Assembly: GCA_964646225.1 (NCBI GenBank)
Contig: CAZYAD010000001.1
Coordinates: forward strand, 25,927 to 89,926
DNA length: 64,000 nucleotides
Source of the DNA: UBA4644 sp964646225
GTDB lineage: Bacteria; Bacillota; Clostridia; Oscillospirales; Butyricicoccaceae
Direction of reading: 5' to 3'
The notes under the pieces are model-generated. The model was not told the DNA's origin and made no database searches. It saw only the letters and a program-made list of their open reading frames with translations. Below, in pieces: positions 1 to 6,385 of this stretch. The position numbers and the translations under genes are program-made. Numbering within the stretch: the first letter of the stretch is position 1; each line of letters opens with the position of its first letter.

Positions 1-172
1 CGCCGGGGGTACACTGGCCGATGGCGAAGTAATCCACCAGCTCCTCCTCAGTGACCCAGTGGTACTTCTCCACCACTTCCTTTTGCAGCATGGGCAGCAT
101 GGCGTAGCCGCCGCCAAAGGTCAGGCCACCGATGCGGGCGAAGGCCCAGAACATTTGCCAAAGCTCTTTCAT
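1..172 (-). CDS. Chromate transporter ChrA-family protein, N-terminal part (runs off the window)
   Basis: Only the first 57 codons lie in the window; the gene continues past the left edge. The visible protein starts MKELWQMFWAFARIGG and continues with the LTFGGGYAMLPML glycine-rich block and FAIGQCTPG, the N-terminal signature of CHR-family membrane transporters (chromate or other anion transport; substrate not deducible). The ATG overlaps the mutY stop in an ATGA arrangement, so it is translationally coupled to mutY. Low-GC Clostridia often carry two half-size chr genes in tandem; whether a second follows cannot be seen. Confidence 0.85.
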   Translation of the reverse strand, partial: MKELWQMFWAFARIGGLTFGGGYAMLPMLQKEVVEKYHWVTEEELVDYFAIGQCTPG

Positions 173-1197
173 TTTGATTCCTCCAAAAACTGCCGGAAGG
201 CGGTGGGCAGCGCATAGGTATTTTTTCGTTGGGTTTCGTCTGCCCAGAGGAACCGGGGGGCTTCCCGGCCACAGGACAGCACATAACCTTCCATGTCCCA
301 TGTGATATGGGTAAAAATATGCTTTCTGTGCCGTTGAGACAGCACATCGTGGGGCTCGCAGCCCCATTCCGCTGCAAGGGCCAGCGCCTCCTCGGGGGGA
401 AGCCGTCCCGGCGCGTTGGGCAGCTGCCACAGTCCGGCCAGCAGGCCCCGGGCCGGGCGCTTTTCCAGGGCAAGACGATCCCCGCAGTACAGCAGCAGCA
501 CCGTGCGCGCCTCCTCCCGCCGCGGCCTTTTGCCCGCCTTTACGGGATAGTCGCCGGTTTTCCCGGTGAGAAAGGCGGCACAGGACGCACCCAGGGGGCA
601 TTGCCCGCAGCGGGGCGGGCCGTTTGGTACGCACACCGTGGCGCCCAGCTCCATCAGAGCCTGGGTAAAGTCACCGGGACGCCGGACCGGATAGACGGCC
701 TCCAGCGCGGCCTTGGCCGCCCGTTTGGTCTGGGGCGCGTCGATGGGCGTGGGATCGGCCAGAAAGCGGGACAGCACCCGCAGCACATTGCCGTCCACAG
801 CCGCCACCGGCTGGTGAAAGCAGATGGAGGCCACCGCCCCGGCAGTGTATTCGCCCACCCCCGGCAGGGCCAGCAGGCCCCCGTAGGTGGTGGGAAAGCC
901 GGCCTCTGCGATGTACTTTGCGGCCTTTTGCAGATTGCGGGCCCGGTTGTAGTAGCCAAGACCCTCCCACAGCTTGAACAGCTGCTCCTCCGGACAGCGG
1001 GCCAGCGCTGCCACATCGGGCAGTGCCTCCAGAAAGCGGGTGTAATAGCCGCGAACGGCCTCCACACGGGTCTGCTGGAGCATGATCTCAGAGAGCCAGA
1101 CATGATATGGCTCCTGATCCTCACGCCAGGGCAACGCCCGCCGGCTGCGGTCGAACCAGGGCAGCAGCAGCGCAGGAAGCGCCTGTAAATCGTGCAT
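169..1197 (-). CDS. mutY: A/G-specific adenine DNA glycosylase MutY
   Basis: 342 aa, full length. MutY removes adenine mispaired with 8-oxoguanine during base-excision repair. Visible features are the catalytic glutamate in WLSEIMLQQT (E37), the helix-hairpin-helix LPGVGEYTAG near residue 112, the catalytic aspartate in VAAVDGN (D135), and a [4Fe-4S] cluster motif C189-x7-C197-x2-C200-x5-C206. The first spacer is seven rather than the six of E. coli MutY. The C-terminal third (about 225-342) fits the NUDIX-like 8-oxoG recognition domain. The start follows AAGGGAGG. Its own sigma-A promoter lies upstream, and the chromate-transporter gene overlaps its stop by 4 nt. Confidence 0.95.
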   Translation of the reverse strand: MHDLQALPALLLPWFDRSRRALPWREDQEPYHVWLSEIMLQQTRVEAVRGYYTRFLEALPDVAALARCPEEQLFKLWEGLGYYNRARNLQKAAKYIAEAGFPTTYGGLLALPGVGEYTAGAVASICFHQPVAAVDGNVLRVLSRFLADPTPIDAPQTKRAAKAALEAVYPVRRPGDFTQALMELGATVCVPNGPPRCGQCPLGASCAAFLTGKTGDYPVKAGKRPRREEARTVLLLYCGDRLALEKRPARGLLAGLWQLPNAPGRLPPEEALALAAEWGCEPHDVLSQRHRKHIFTHITWDMEGYVLSCGREAPRFLWADETQRKNTYALPTAFRQFLEESK

Positions 1198-1224
1198 AGC
1201 CGGCCTCCCTTCTTAAGCTTCACC

Positions 1225-1253
1225 AGTATAACGCAGTTTTTACATTCCGTCAA
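1225..1253 (-). promoter_or_regulatory. Sigma-A promoter for mutY
   Basis: On the minus strand: -35 TTGACG (1248-1253), 17-nt spacer, -10 TATACT (1225-1230), about 28 nt upstream of the mutY start. It is divergent from the yitT promoter. Confidence 0.7.
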
Positions 1254-1306
1254 TGGGTCGTCCGGAAGGGAGGAGCAGGGCGGCGCATTTTCGGCCTTTT
1301 GCACCG

Positions 1307-1334
1307 TTGACAGCGGCGGAAAGCCTGTTATAAT
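1307..1334 (+). promoter_or_regulatory. Consensus sigma-A promoter for the YitT-family gene
   Basis: TTGACA (1307-1312), 16-nt spacer and TATAAT (1329-1334): perfect hexamers. It lies 71 bp upstream of the start codon at 1406, so the mRNA has a leader of roughly 65 nt. Confidence 0.8.
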
Positions 1335-1405
1335 TAGGATTGCTGCTGCAACCGTTATCCTTATCACAGTCTTTCTGCGCCATTTTTTGCAAAAGGAGCC
1401 CGCAT

Positions 1406-2269
1406 ATGAACGAGCTGAAAAAGCATTCCTCCCTGATGATCGATCTTCTGGCAGACCTGGTGGGCGGCGCACTTTACGCCGCCGGTATCTACAGCTTCGC
1501 CTCTCCGGCGGAGTTTGCCCCCGGCGGGATCTCCGGTCTGGCCATCATTGTCAACCACTTTACCGACCTGCCCATCGGCGTCTGCACCCTGCTGCTGAAT
1601 ATCCCCATCATCCTGCTGTGCATCCGCACGCTGGGCCGCAGGTTTTTTCTGCGTTCGCTGCGCACCATGCTCATCACCACACTGCTGATGGATGTGGTGT
1701 TTCCGCTCTTTCCGGTGTATACCGGCGAGCGCTTTACGGCGGCGGTCTTTGCCGGGGCACTGTCAGGGACAGGCCTGGCGCTGATCTACTGGCGGGGCTC
1801 CTCCACCGGCGGCACCGACTTTCTCATCCTCAGTCTGCAAAAGAAGCTGCCGCATCTGTCCATCGGCAATATCACCATCGTCATTGATGGCTCCATTATC
1901 CTGCTGGGCGGGCTGATCTTCGGGCGTATCGATGCCGTTCTTCACGGCGTGGTGATGACAGCCGCCAGCACCACCATGATCGATAAGGTCACCAATCGTT
2001 TTATCTCCGGGCAGATGGCCATGATCGTCACCGACGAGGACAAGAAGGTATCGCAGGCCATTATGGAGGAGATCGGCCGGGGCGTCACCGGCATGGAGGC
2101 CGAGGGAATGTACTCCGGCTCCCGTCGTCGGGTGCTGCTGTGCGCCTGCTCCCGTGCCGAGGCCACCCGCATCCGGGCCATTGCCGCCGAAAAGGACAAC
2201 GATTCGCTGGTGGTGCTGTGCCCGTTTGACACGGCCTACGGTCTGGGCTTCCAGCCGAGGGATGTGTAA
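1406..2269 (+). CDS. YitT family membrane protein (DUF161/DUF2179)
   Basis: 287 aa. The N-terminal about 200 residues hold five or six hydrophobic helices with the family motifs FAPGGISGLAIIV and YWRGSSTGGTDFL. The last about 80 residues form the soluble DUF2179 domain (MAMIVTDEDKKVSQAIMEE onward). YitT proteins sit in the cytoplasmic membrane; their transported substrate is not established. The start at MNELKK was chosen because AAAAGGAG lies 8 nt upstream; an earlier in-frame ATG at 1340 would sit almost on the promoter. It is monocistronic, divergent from mutY and followed by the hairpin mosaic. Confidence 0.9.
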   Translation: MNELKKHSSLMIDLLADLVGGALYAAGIYSFASPAEFAPGGISGLAIIVNHFTDLPIGVCTLLLNIPIILLCIRTLGRRFFLRSLRTMLITTLLMDVVFPLFPVYTGERFTAAVFAGALSGTGLALIYWRGSSTGGTDFLILSLQKKLPHLSIGNITIVIDGSIILLGGLIFGRIDAVLHGVVMTAASTTMIDKVTNRFISGQMAMIVTDEDKKVSQAIMEEIGRGVTGMEAEGMYSGSRRRVLLCACSRAEATRIRAIAAEKDNDSLVVLCPFDTAYGLGFQPRDV

Positions 2270-2351
2270 GTTAGTGCCACCAGAGATATGGGGTAACAAG
2301 CCCGGCGGCACCTGAAAAGAAGGGGTGCAGACGACGGCCTTTTTATCAGAA

Positions 2352-2626
2352 GCTTTTTTGACAAGCAGAAAGCCCCTGCACCGATCGGTGCAGGGGCTCT
2401 GAGACTGTCAAAGAACCGCTTTGCTGGGTTCTTTGACAGGTTTGGCTCCGGCCTGCGGGCCGGTTTTCGCCGGATTTTCTGCGGAAAATCCGGCGGGGCG
2501 AGGCGTTTTTGACCATGATCACACAGATCACGGCCAAAAACAAATTGGTAAGCAAAGCTGACGGCGCGTCAGCTTTGGCTTTTTTGACAAGCAGAAAGCC
2601 CCTGCACCGATCGGTGCAGGGGCTCT
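2352..2626. repeat. Hairpin mosaic bounded by two 49-bp perfect direct repeats
   Basis: Positions 2352-2400 and 2578-2626 are identical over 49 bp. Each contains a 28-bp perfect palindrome (2371-2398 and 2597-2624, arms AGCCCCTGCACCGA). Between them lie five more dyads: CTGTCAAAGAACC (2405-2417 with 2427-2439), CCGGCC (2448-2463), GCCGGATTTTC (2469-2494), an imperfect 16-bp pair (2505-2520 with 2526-2541) and AAAGCTGACG (2554-2576), the last followed by T6. No coding sequence is supported. The right palindrome probably terminates tsf transcription, and the array also follows yitT. It fills most of the 388-bp gap 2270-2657. Confidence 0.8.
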
Positions 2627-2657
2627 TTTTCAGTTGCTGTTGCAGAAGGAAAGCAGC

Positions 2658-3578
2658 TTACTTGCCAGAGGCCATCTTGGCGATCTCTTCAGCGAAGTTC
2701 TCCTGCTTCTTCTCGATGCCCTCGCCCTTGGCGAAGCGGACAGCGTCCTTCAGAACGATGCTGCCGCCCAGCTCCTTGGCGCACTTGGCCAGGTACTTCT
2801 CCACGGTCAGCTCGCCGTCCTTGACGAACTCCTGCTGCATCAGGCAGTTTTCGGCATAGAACTTGTTCAGCTTGCCCTCCACGATCTTGGCCAGCACCTG
2901 CTCGGGCTTACCGGCCATCTTGGGATCGTTGGCCATCTGGACCATCATGATCTTGCGCTCCTCATCCAGCACATCCTGGGTGACCTGGGACTTGTCCCAG
3001 AAGCGGGGGTTCAGGGCAGCGATCTGCATGGCCACATCCTTGCCGCACTCGCTGACCTGCTCGGCAGTCAGATCGGTCTCCAGGTTGACCAGCACGCCGA
3101 TCTTGCCGCCGGCATGGATGTAGGGGACGGAAATGCCGCCCTCGAAGGTGTGGAAGCGGCGAACCTTGATGTTCTCGCCGATGACCAGCACCATCTCCTG
3201 CTGCTGCTGGGAAACAGTCAGCTCGGTGCCGTTGTACTTGCACTCCATCAGAGCGTCCAGATCGGCGGGCTTGCAGGCGGCCACGGTGTTGGCAACGCCC
3301 TTGACGAAATCCACGAACTTGTCGTTCTTGGCGACGAAGTCGGTCTCGGCATTGACCTCCACCACAACGCCAACGCCGTCGATGGAAGCGGCATATGCCA
3401 TACCCTCGGCAGCGATGCGGCCGGCCTTCTTCTGAGAAGCGGCCAGGCCCTTCTCGCGCAGGATCTCCACAGCCTTGTCCATGTCGCCGTCGGCCTCAGC
3501 CAGGGCCTTCTTGCAGTCCATCATGCCAACGCCGGTCATTTCGCGCAGGTTCTTTACATCAGCAGCGGTATAAGCCAT
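2658..3578 (-). CDS. tsf: Translation elongation factor Ts
   Basis: 306 aa. EF-Ts recycles EF-Tu-GDP to EF-Tu-GTP in the cytoplasm. The N-terminal UBA-like domain and the signature LREMTGVGMMDCKKAL are clear (residues 11-26), as is the core motif VEVNAETDFVAKND. Length is normal for the family. The start has AGGAGG 10 nt upstream. The gene lies 100 bp downstream of rpsB, with a hairpin attenuator between, in the universal rpsB-tsf order. Confidence 0.98.
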   Translation of the reverse strand: MAYTAADVKNLREMTGVGMMDCKKALAEADGDMDKAVEILREKGLAASQKKAGRIAAEGMAYAASIDGVGVVVEVNAETDFVAKNDKFVDFVKGVANTVAACKPADLDALMECKYNGTELTVSQQQQEMVLVIGENIKVRRFHTFEGGISVPYIHAGGKIGVLVNLETDLTAEQVSECGKDVAMQIAALNPRFWDKSQVTQDVLDEERKIMMVQMANDPKMAGKPEQVLAKIVEGKLNKFYAENCLMQQEFVKDGELTVEKYLAKCAKELGGSIVLKDAVRFAKGEGIEKKQENFAEEIAKMASGK

Positions 3579-3613
3579 TTGAATATATCCTCCTAAAAAT
3601 CAGTTTTTCATGG

Positions 3614-3642
3614 AAAAAGGGGCGGTGCGGCTGCACCGCCCC
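3614..3642 (-). terminator. Intrinsic terminator/attenuator between rpsB and tsf
   Basis: In the transcript: GGGGCGGTGC, a 4-nt loop, GCACCGCCCC, then TTTTT. It can end part of the rpsB transcripts and so set the S2:EF-Ts ratio; tsf has no obvious separate promoter. Confidence 0.8.
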
Positions 3643-3678
3643 GTAAGGTTTCAGGGGTCTCTCCGTGGGGAGGTCCGC

Positions 3679-4479
3679 TTATTCGGCGGCGATCTCCTCA
3701 GCGGTCTTGGAAGCGCGCTTGCGGGGAGCGCGGGGGGTGGTGTCCACGGGAGCGGCTTCCTCGGCGGGAGCAGTCTCGTCGGAAACGCTCAGCTGCTCGC
3801 CCTGGCGGCCCTCGGTGATGGCGGCACCCATGGTAGCGGCGATCAGCTTGATGGCGCGGATGGCATCGTCGTTGCCGGGGATGACATAATCGGCGTCATC
3901 GGGGTCGCAGTTGGTATCCACGATGGCGACCACGGGGATGCCCAGCTTCTTGGCCTCGGCGATGGCGTTCTTCTCCTTGCGCAGATCCACCACGAACATG
4001 GCGGCGGGCAGCTTCTTCATTTCCTTGACGCCGCCCAGATACTTCTCCAGCTTCTCGATCTCCAGCTTCAGCTTGATGACTTCCTTCTTGGGCAGCAGAT
4101 CAAAGGTGCCGTCCTCGCTCATGCGGTTCAACTGGTTCAGACGCTCCACGCGCTGACGCATGGTCTTGAAGTTGGTCAGCATACCGCCCAGCCAGCGGGC
4201 GTTGACATAGAACATACCGACCTTCTCGGCCTCTTCCTTGACGGCGTCCTGAGCCTGCTTCTTGGTACCGACGAACAGAACGGTGCCGCCCTCGGCAGCC
4301 AGGTCACGGACGAAGAAATAAGCCTCTTCCAGCTTCTTCACGGTCTTCTGCAGGTCAATGATATAGATGCCATTGCGCTCCATGAAGATGTACTCGGCCA
4401 TTTTGGGGTTCCAGCGGCGGGTCTGGTGACCGAAATGGACGCCGGCCTCCAGCAGCTGCTTCATGCTAATAACAGACAT
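3679..4479 (-). CDS. rpsB: 30S ribosomal protein S2
   Basis: 266 aa. S2 is a late-assembling small-subunit protein. Family motifs include MKQLLEAGVHFGHQTRRWNP at the N-terminus, RWLGGMLTNFKTM and VDTNCDPDDADYVIPGNDDA. A Lys/Arg/Ala-rich tail (about 235-266, ending KRASKTAEEIAAE) extends beyond the globular core, as in many high-GC Firmicutes. AAAGGAGG precedes the start. It is the first gene of the rpsB-tsf operon, driven by a strong promoter about 130 bp upstream. Confidence 0.98.
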   Translation of the reverse strand: MSVISMKQLLEAGVHFGHQTRRWNPKMAEYIFMERNGIYIIDLQKTVKKLEEAYFFVRDLAAEGGTVLFVGTKKQAQDAVKEEAEKVGMFYVNARWLGGMLTNFKTMRQRVERLNQLNRMSEDGTFDLLPKKEVIKLKLEIEKLEKYLGGVKEMKKLPAAMFVVDLRKEKNAIAEAKKLGIPVVAIVDTNCDPDDADYVIPGNDDAIRAIKLIAATMGAAITEGRQGEQLSVSDETAPAEEAAPVDTTPRAPRKRASKTAEEIAAE

Positions 4480-4574
4480 TGTTGTGTCCTCCTTTAAGTT
4501 TTTCCTCCACCACGCTCATCGGCCTCGGGCCCGGCCTGCCGGGACCTCCCTCGGTCTCTCGCAATGTGTGTCGT

Positions 4575-4599
4575 CTATTGGGTTAGCATTTCCCAATAG
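4575..4599 (-). promoter_or_regulatory. Hairpin in the rpsB mRNA leader
   Basis: CTATTGGG and CCCAATAG (8-bp stem, 9-nt loop) start within about 10 nt of the predicted transcription start. Such a 5' hairpin may stabilise the mRNA or serve S2 autoregulation; no known S2-binding consensus was matched. Confidence 0.4.
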
Positions 4600-4606
4600 C
4601 CCCAAT

Positions 4607-4635
4607 ATTATATAACAAAAGCACCTGCAATGCAA
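4607..4635 (-). promoter_or_regulatory. Sigma-A promoter for rpsB-tsf
   Basis: -35 TTGCAT (4630-4635), 17-nt spacer, -10 TATAAT (4607-4612) on the minus strand. The -35 lies inside the hairpin that terminates the upstream ymxH gene. Confidence 0.8.
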
Positions 4636-4643
4636 GTGCTTTT
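4617..4643 (-). terminator. Terminator hairpin downstream of the YlmC/YmxH gene
   Basis: AAAAGCAC and GTGCTTTT arms with an 11-nt loop. The A-tract on one side and T-tract on the other would allow function in both directions. It overlaps the rpsB promoter. Confidence 0.6.
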
Positions 4644-4665
4644 GTGCCGGAAAATGGGCTTTTTT

Positions 4666-4950
4666 TCAAGTTTTTTGGCGCTCAGACGGTGCGGATGGCC
4701 CCAAATGGACGCCCTCGCCCTCCACAAAGACGATATCCTCCCCCAGACGGCGGATGCGCCCCCATGGGATGACGGTTTCGCTCTCCCGGCCCAGCAGCCC
4801 CAGGCAGCGCAGGCGGCCGGGGATCACCAGCGCCGTCACCTGCCCGCTGTCGGCGTCCACCTCGGCGTCCCGGACGCAGCCAAGCCGCTGCCCGGTGTGC
4901 AGGTCGATGACCTCCTTGTAGCGCAGATCGGAGATCCGCTGTGTCTGCAT
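4666..4950 (-). CDS. YlmC/YmxH family PRC-barrel sporulation protein
   Basis: 94 aa with a single PRC-barrel fold: RISDLRYKEVIDLHTGQRLG, then VDADSGQVTALVIPG and VIPWGRIRRLGEDIVFVEG. This matches the small YlmC/YmxH family widespread in spore formers. The exact role is unknown, although ymxH-like genes are expressed during sporulation. GGGAGGGATG precedes the ATG. It is monocistronic, between a divergent asnA gene and the rpsB promoter. Confidence 0.85.
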   Translation of the reverse strand: MQTQRISDLRYKEVIDLHTGQRLGCVRDAEVDADSGQVTALVIPGRLRCLGLLGRESETVIPWGRIRRLGEDIVFVEGEGVHLGPSAPSERQKT

Positions 4951-5043
4951 AGTGCATCCCTCCCGGCACAGGATATGCGGCGGGCCGGCGGGGTATGACG
5001 AAGATTTTTTTGTTGCATCACTTTATTTTGTTAAACTTTTTGC

Positions 5044-5072
5044 TTGACTTTTGCAGGCGGCACTTTTAGAAT
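5044..5072 (+). promoter_or_regulatory. Sigma-A promoter for asnA
   Basis: TTGACT (5044-5049), 17-nt spacer, TAGAAT (5067-5072). The leader is only about 30 nt, too short for a T-box, so regulation would be at initiation. Confidence 0.7.
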
Positions 5073-5107
5073 GAATTCATCTTTTCTGTAAAGGAGTTGA
5101 GCGTGTC

Positions 5108-6124
5108 ATGGCAAACAGCAGACTGATCCTGCCGGAGGGCTATGCGCCCCGGCTGACCGTGCGGGAGACCCAGAAAGGTATCAAGGTGATTAAGGATAAT
5201 TTCCAGCGGTATCTTGCCGTGGCCCTCAATCTGGAGCGCGTTTCGGCGCCGCTGTTCGTCACCCTGCAAAGCGGCTTCAACGACAATCTGAACGGCGTGG
5301 AGCGCCCGGTGCAGTTTGACATCCGCGACCTGAAGACCGATGAGGTGCAGGTGGTGCAGTCGCTGGCCAAGTGGAAGCGCTGGGCGCTGGGGGAATACGG
5401 CTTTGAGCCGGGACGGGGTCTGTACACCGACATGAACGCCATCCGCCGGGACGAGGATCTGGACAACCTCCACTCGGTCTATGTGGATCAGTGGGACTGG
5501 GAAAAGGTCATCACCCGGGAGCAGCGGACGACCGAATATCTGATGCAGACCGTGCGGGATATCTACGGCGCGCTCAAGCAGACCGCCCGCACCGCCTGCT
5601 ATGAGTTTCCCAGCGTGGACTTTCCTCTGGTGGATAACATCTTTTTTGTCACCGCCCAGGAGCTGGAGGATCTCTGGCCTGACCTGACCCCCAAGCAGCG
5701 GGAGGACGCCATCTGCCGGGACAAGAAGTCGGTGTTCATCATGGGCATCGGCGACCGGCTGAAAAGCGGCCAGCCCCATGACGGCCGTGCTCCCGACTAT
5801 GATGACTGGGCCCTCAACGGCGATATTTTAGTGTGGAATGATGTGCTGCAGCGCTCCTTTGAGATCTCCTCCATGGGCATCCGCGTCAGTGAGGAATCCC
5901 TGCGGGCCCAGCTGGAAAAGGCGGGCTGCATGGAGCGGGCCCAGCTGGACTTCCACAAAAAGCTGCTGGCGGGACAGCTGCCCTATACCATCGGCGGCGG
6001 CATCGGCCAGAGCCGTCTGTGTATGCTGATGCTGCGGTGCGCCCACATTGGCGAGGTTCACGCCGCCGTCTGGCCCCGGGAGATGATCGAGACCTGCCGG
6101 GAACACAATATTTTTCTGCTGTAA
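5108..6124 (+). CDS. asnA: Aspartate-ammonia ligase (ammonia-dependent asparagine synthetase)
   Basis: 338 aa, typical AsnA length. It makes asparagine from aspartate, ammonia and ATP. The fold is related to class II aminoacyl-tRNA synthetases. Diagnostic blocks are RVSAPLFV and GFNDNLNGVERPV near residues 44-65, VQSLAKWKRWALG, GLYTDMNAIRRDE, VYVDQWDWEKVI and the C-terminal GGGIGQSRLCMLML. AAGGAG precedes the ATG by 11 nt. It is monocistronic with its own promoter, which suggests ammonia is a usable nitrogen source. Confidence 0.97.
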   Translation: MANSRLILPEGYAPRLTVRETQKGIKVIKDNFQRYLAVALNLERVSAPLFVTLQSGFNDNLNGVERPVQFDIRDLKTDEVQVVQSLAKWKRWALGEYGFEPGRGLYTDMNAIRRDEDLDNLHSVYVDQWDWEKVITREQRTTEYLMQTVRDIYGALKQTARTACYEFPSVDFPLVDNIFFVTAQELEDLWPDLTPKQREDAICRDKKSVFIMGIGDRLKSGQPHDGRAPDYDDWALNGDILVWNDVLQRSFEISSMGIRVSEESLRAQLEKAGCMERAQLDFHKKLLAGQLPYTIGGGIGQSRLCMLMLRCAHIGEVHAAVWPREMIETCREHNIFLL

Positions 6125-6139
6125 GCCCCGGAGCGGCCA

Positions 6140-6334
6140 TCAGGAGGACACTGCCCACCACAGCAGGCCGGTGAGTCCGGCGCCGGTGAGCGCCCCCAGT
6201 CCGACACGGAGCCAGCCCTTCAGCCGGGGCGCAAGCCCCCGGCGGGAAATGCGGGGGATGCGGGCGGCCAGCTCCTCGGCCAGCGCCAGCATATCCTCCT
6301 CGGAACGCACGGGACGACCTTCCTTCTTTGCCAT
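6140..6334 (-). CDS. Small predicted membrane protein, function unknown
   Basis: 64 aa. The first about 40 residues are charged (AKKEGRPVRSEEDMLALAEE), followed by one transmembrane helix (GLGALTGAGLTGLLWWAVS) at the C-terminus, so it is probably tail-anchored. AGGAGG lies 8 nt before the ATG, supporting real translation. It is 51 bp downstream of spoIIE on the same strand and could be co-transcribed, but no functional family is recognised. Confidence 0.6.
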   Translation of the reverse strand: MAKKEGRPVRSEEDMLALAEELAARIPRISRRGLAPRLKGWLRVGLGALTGAGLTGLLWWAVSS

Positions 6335-6385
6335 AACAAACGCCTCCTGACGGTTTTTCTGTTAGGATGGCGTTTTTTTGCGCCG

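Noticed and set aside
2352..2626. CRISPR array
   Set aside because: Only two repeat copies with a 177-bp interval full of dyads, no regular spacers, no cas genes.
5044..5107. T-box riboswitch before asnA
   Set aside because: Promoter-to-start distance is only about 30 nt and no T-box sequence or terminator is present.
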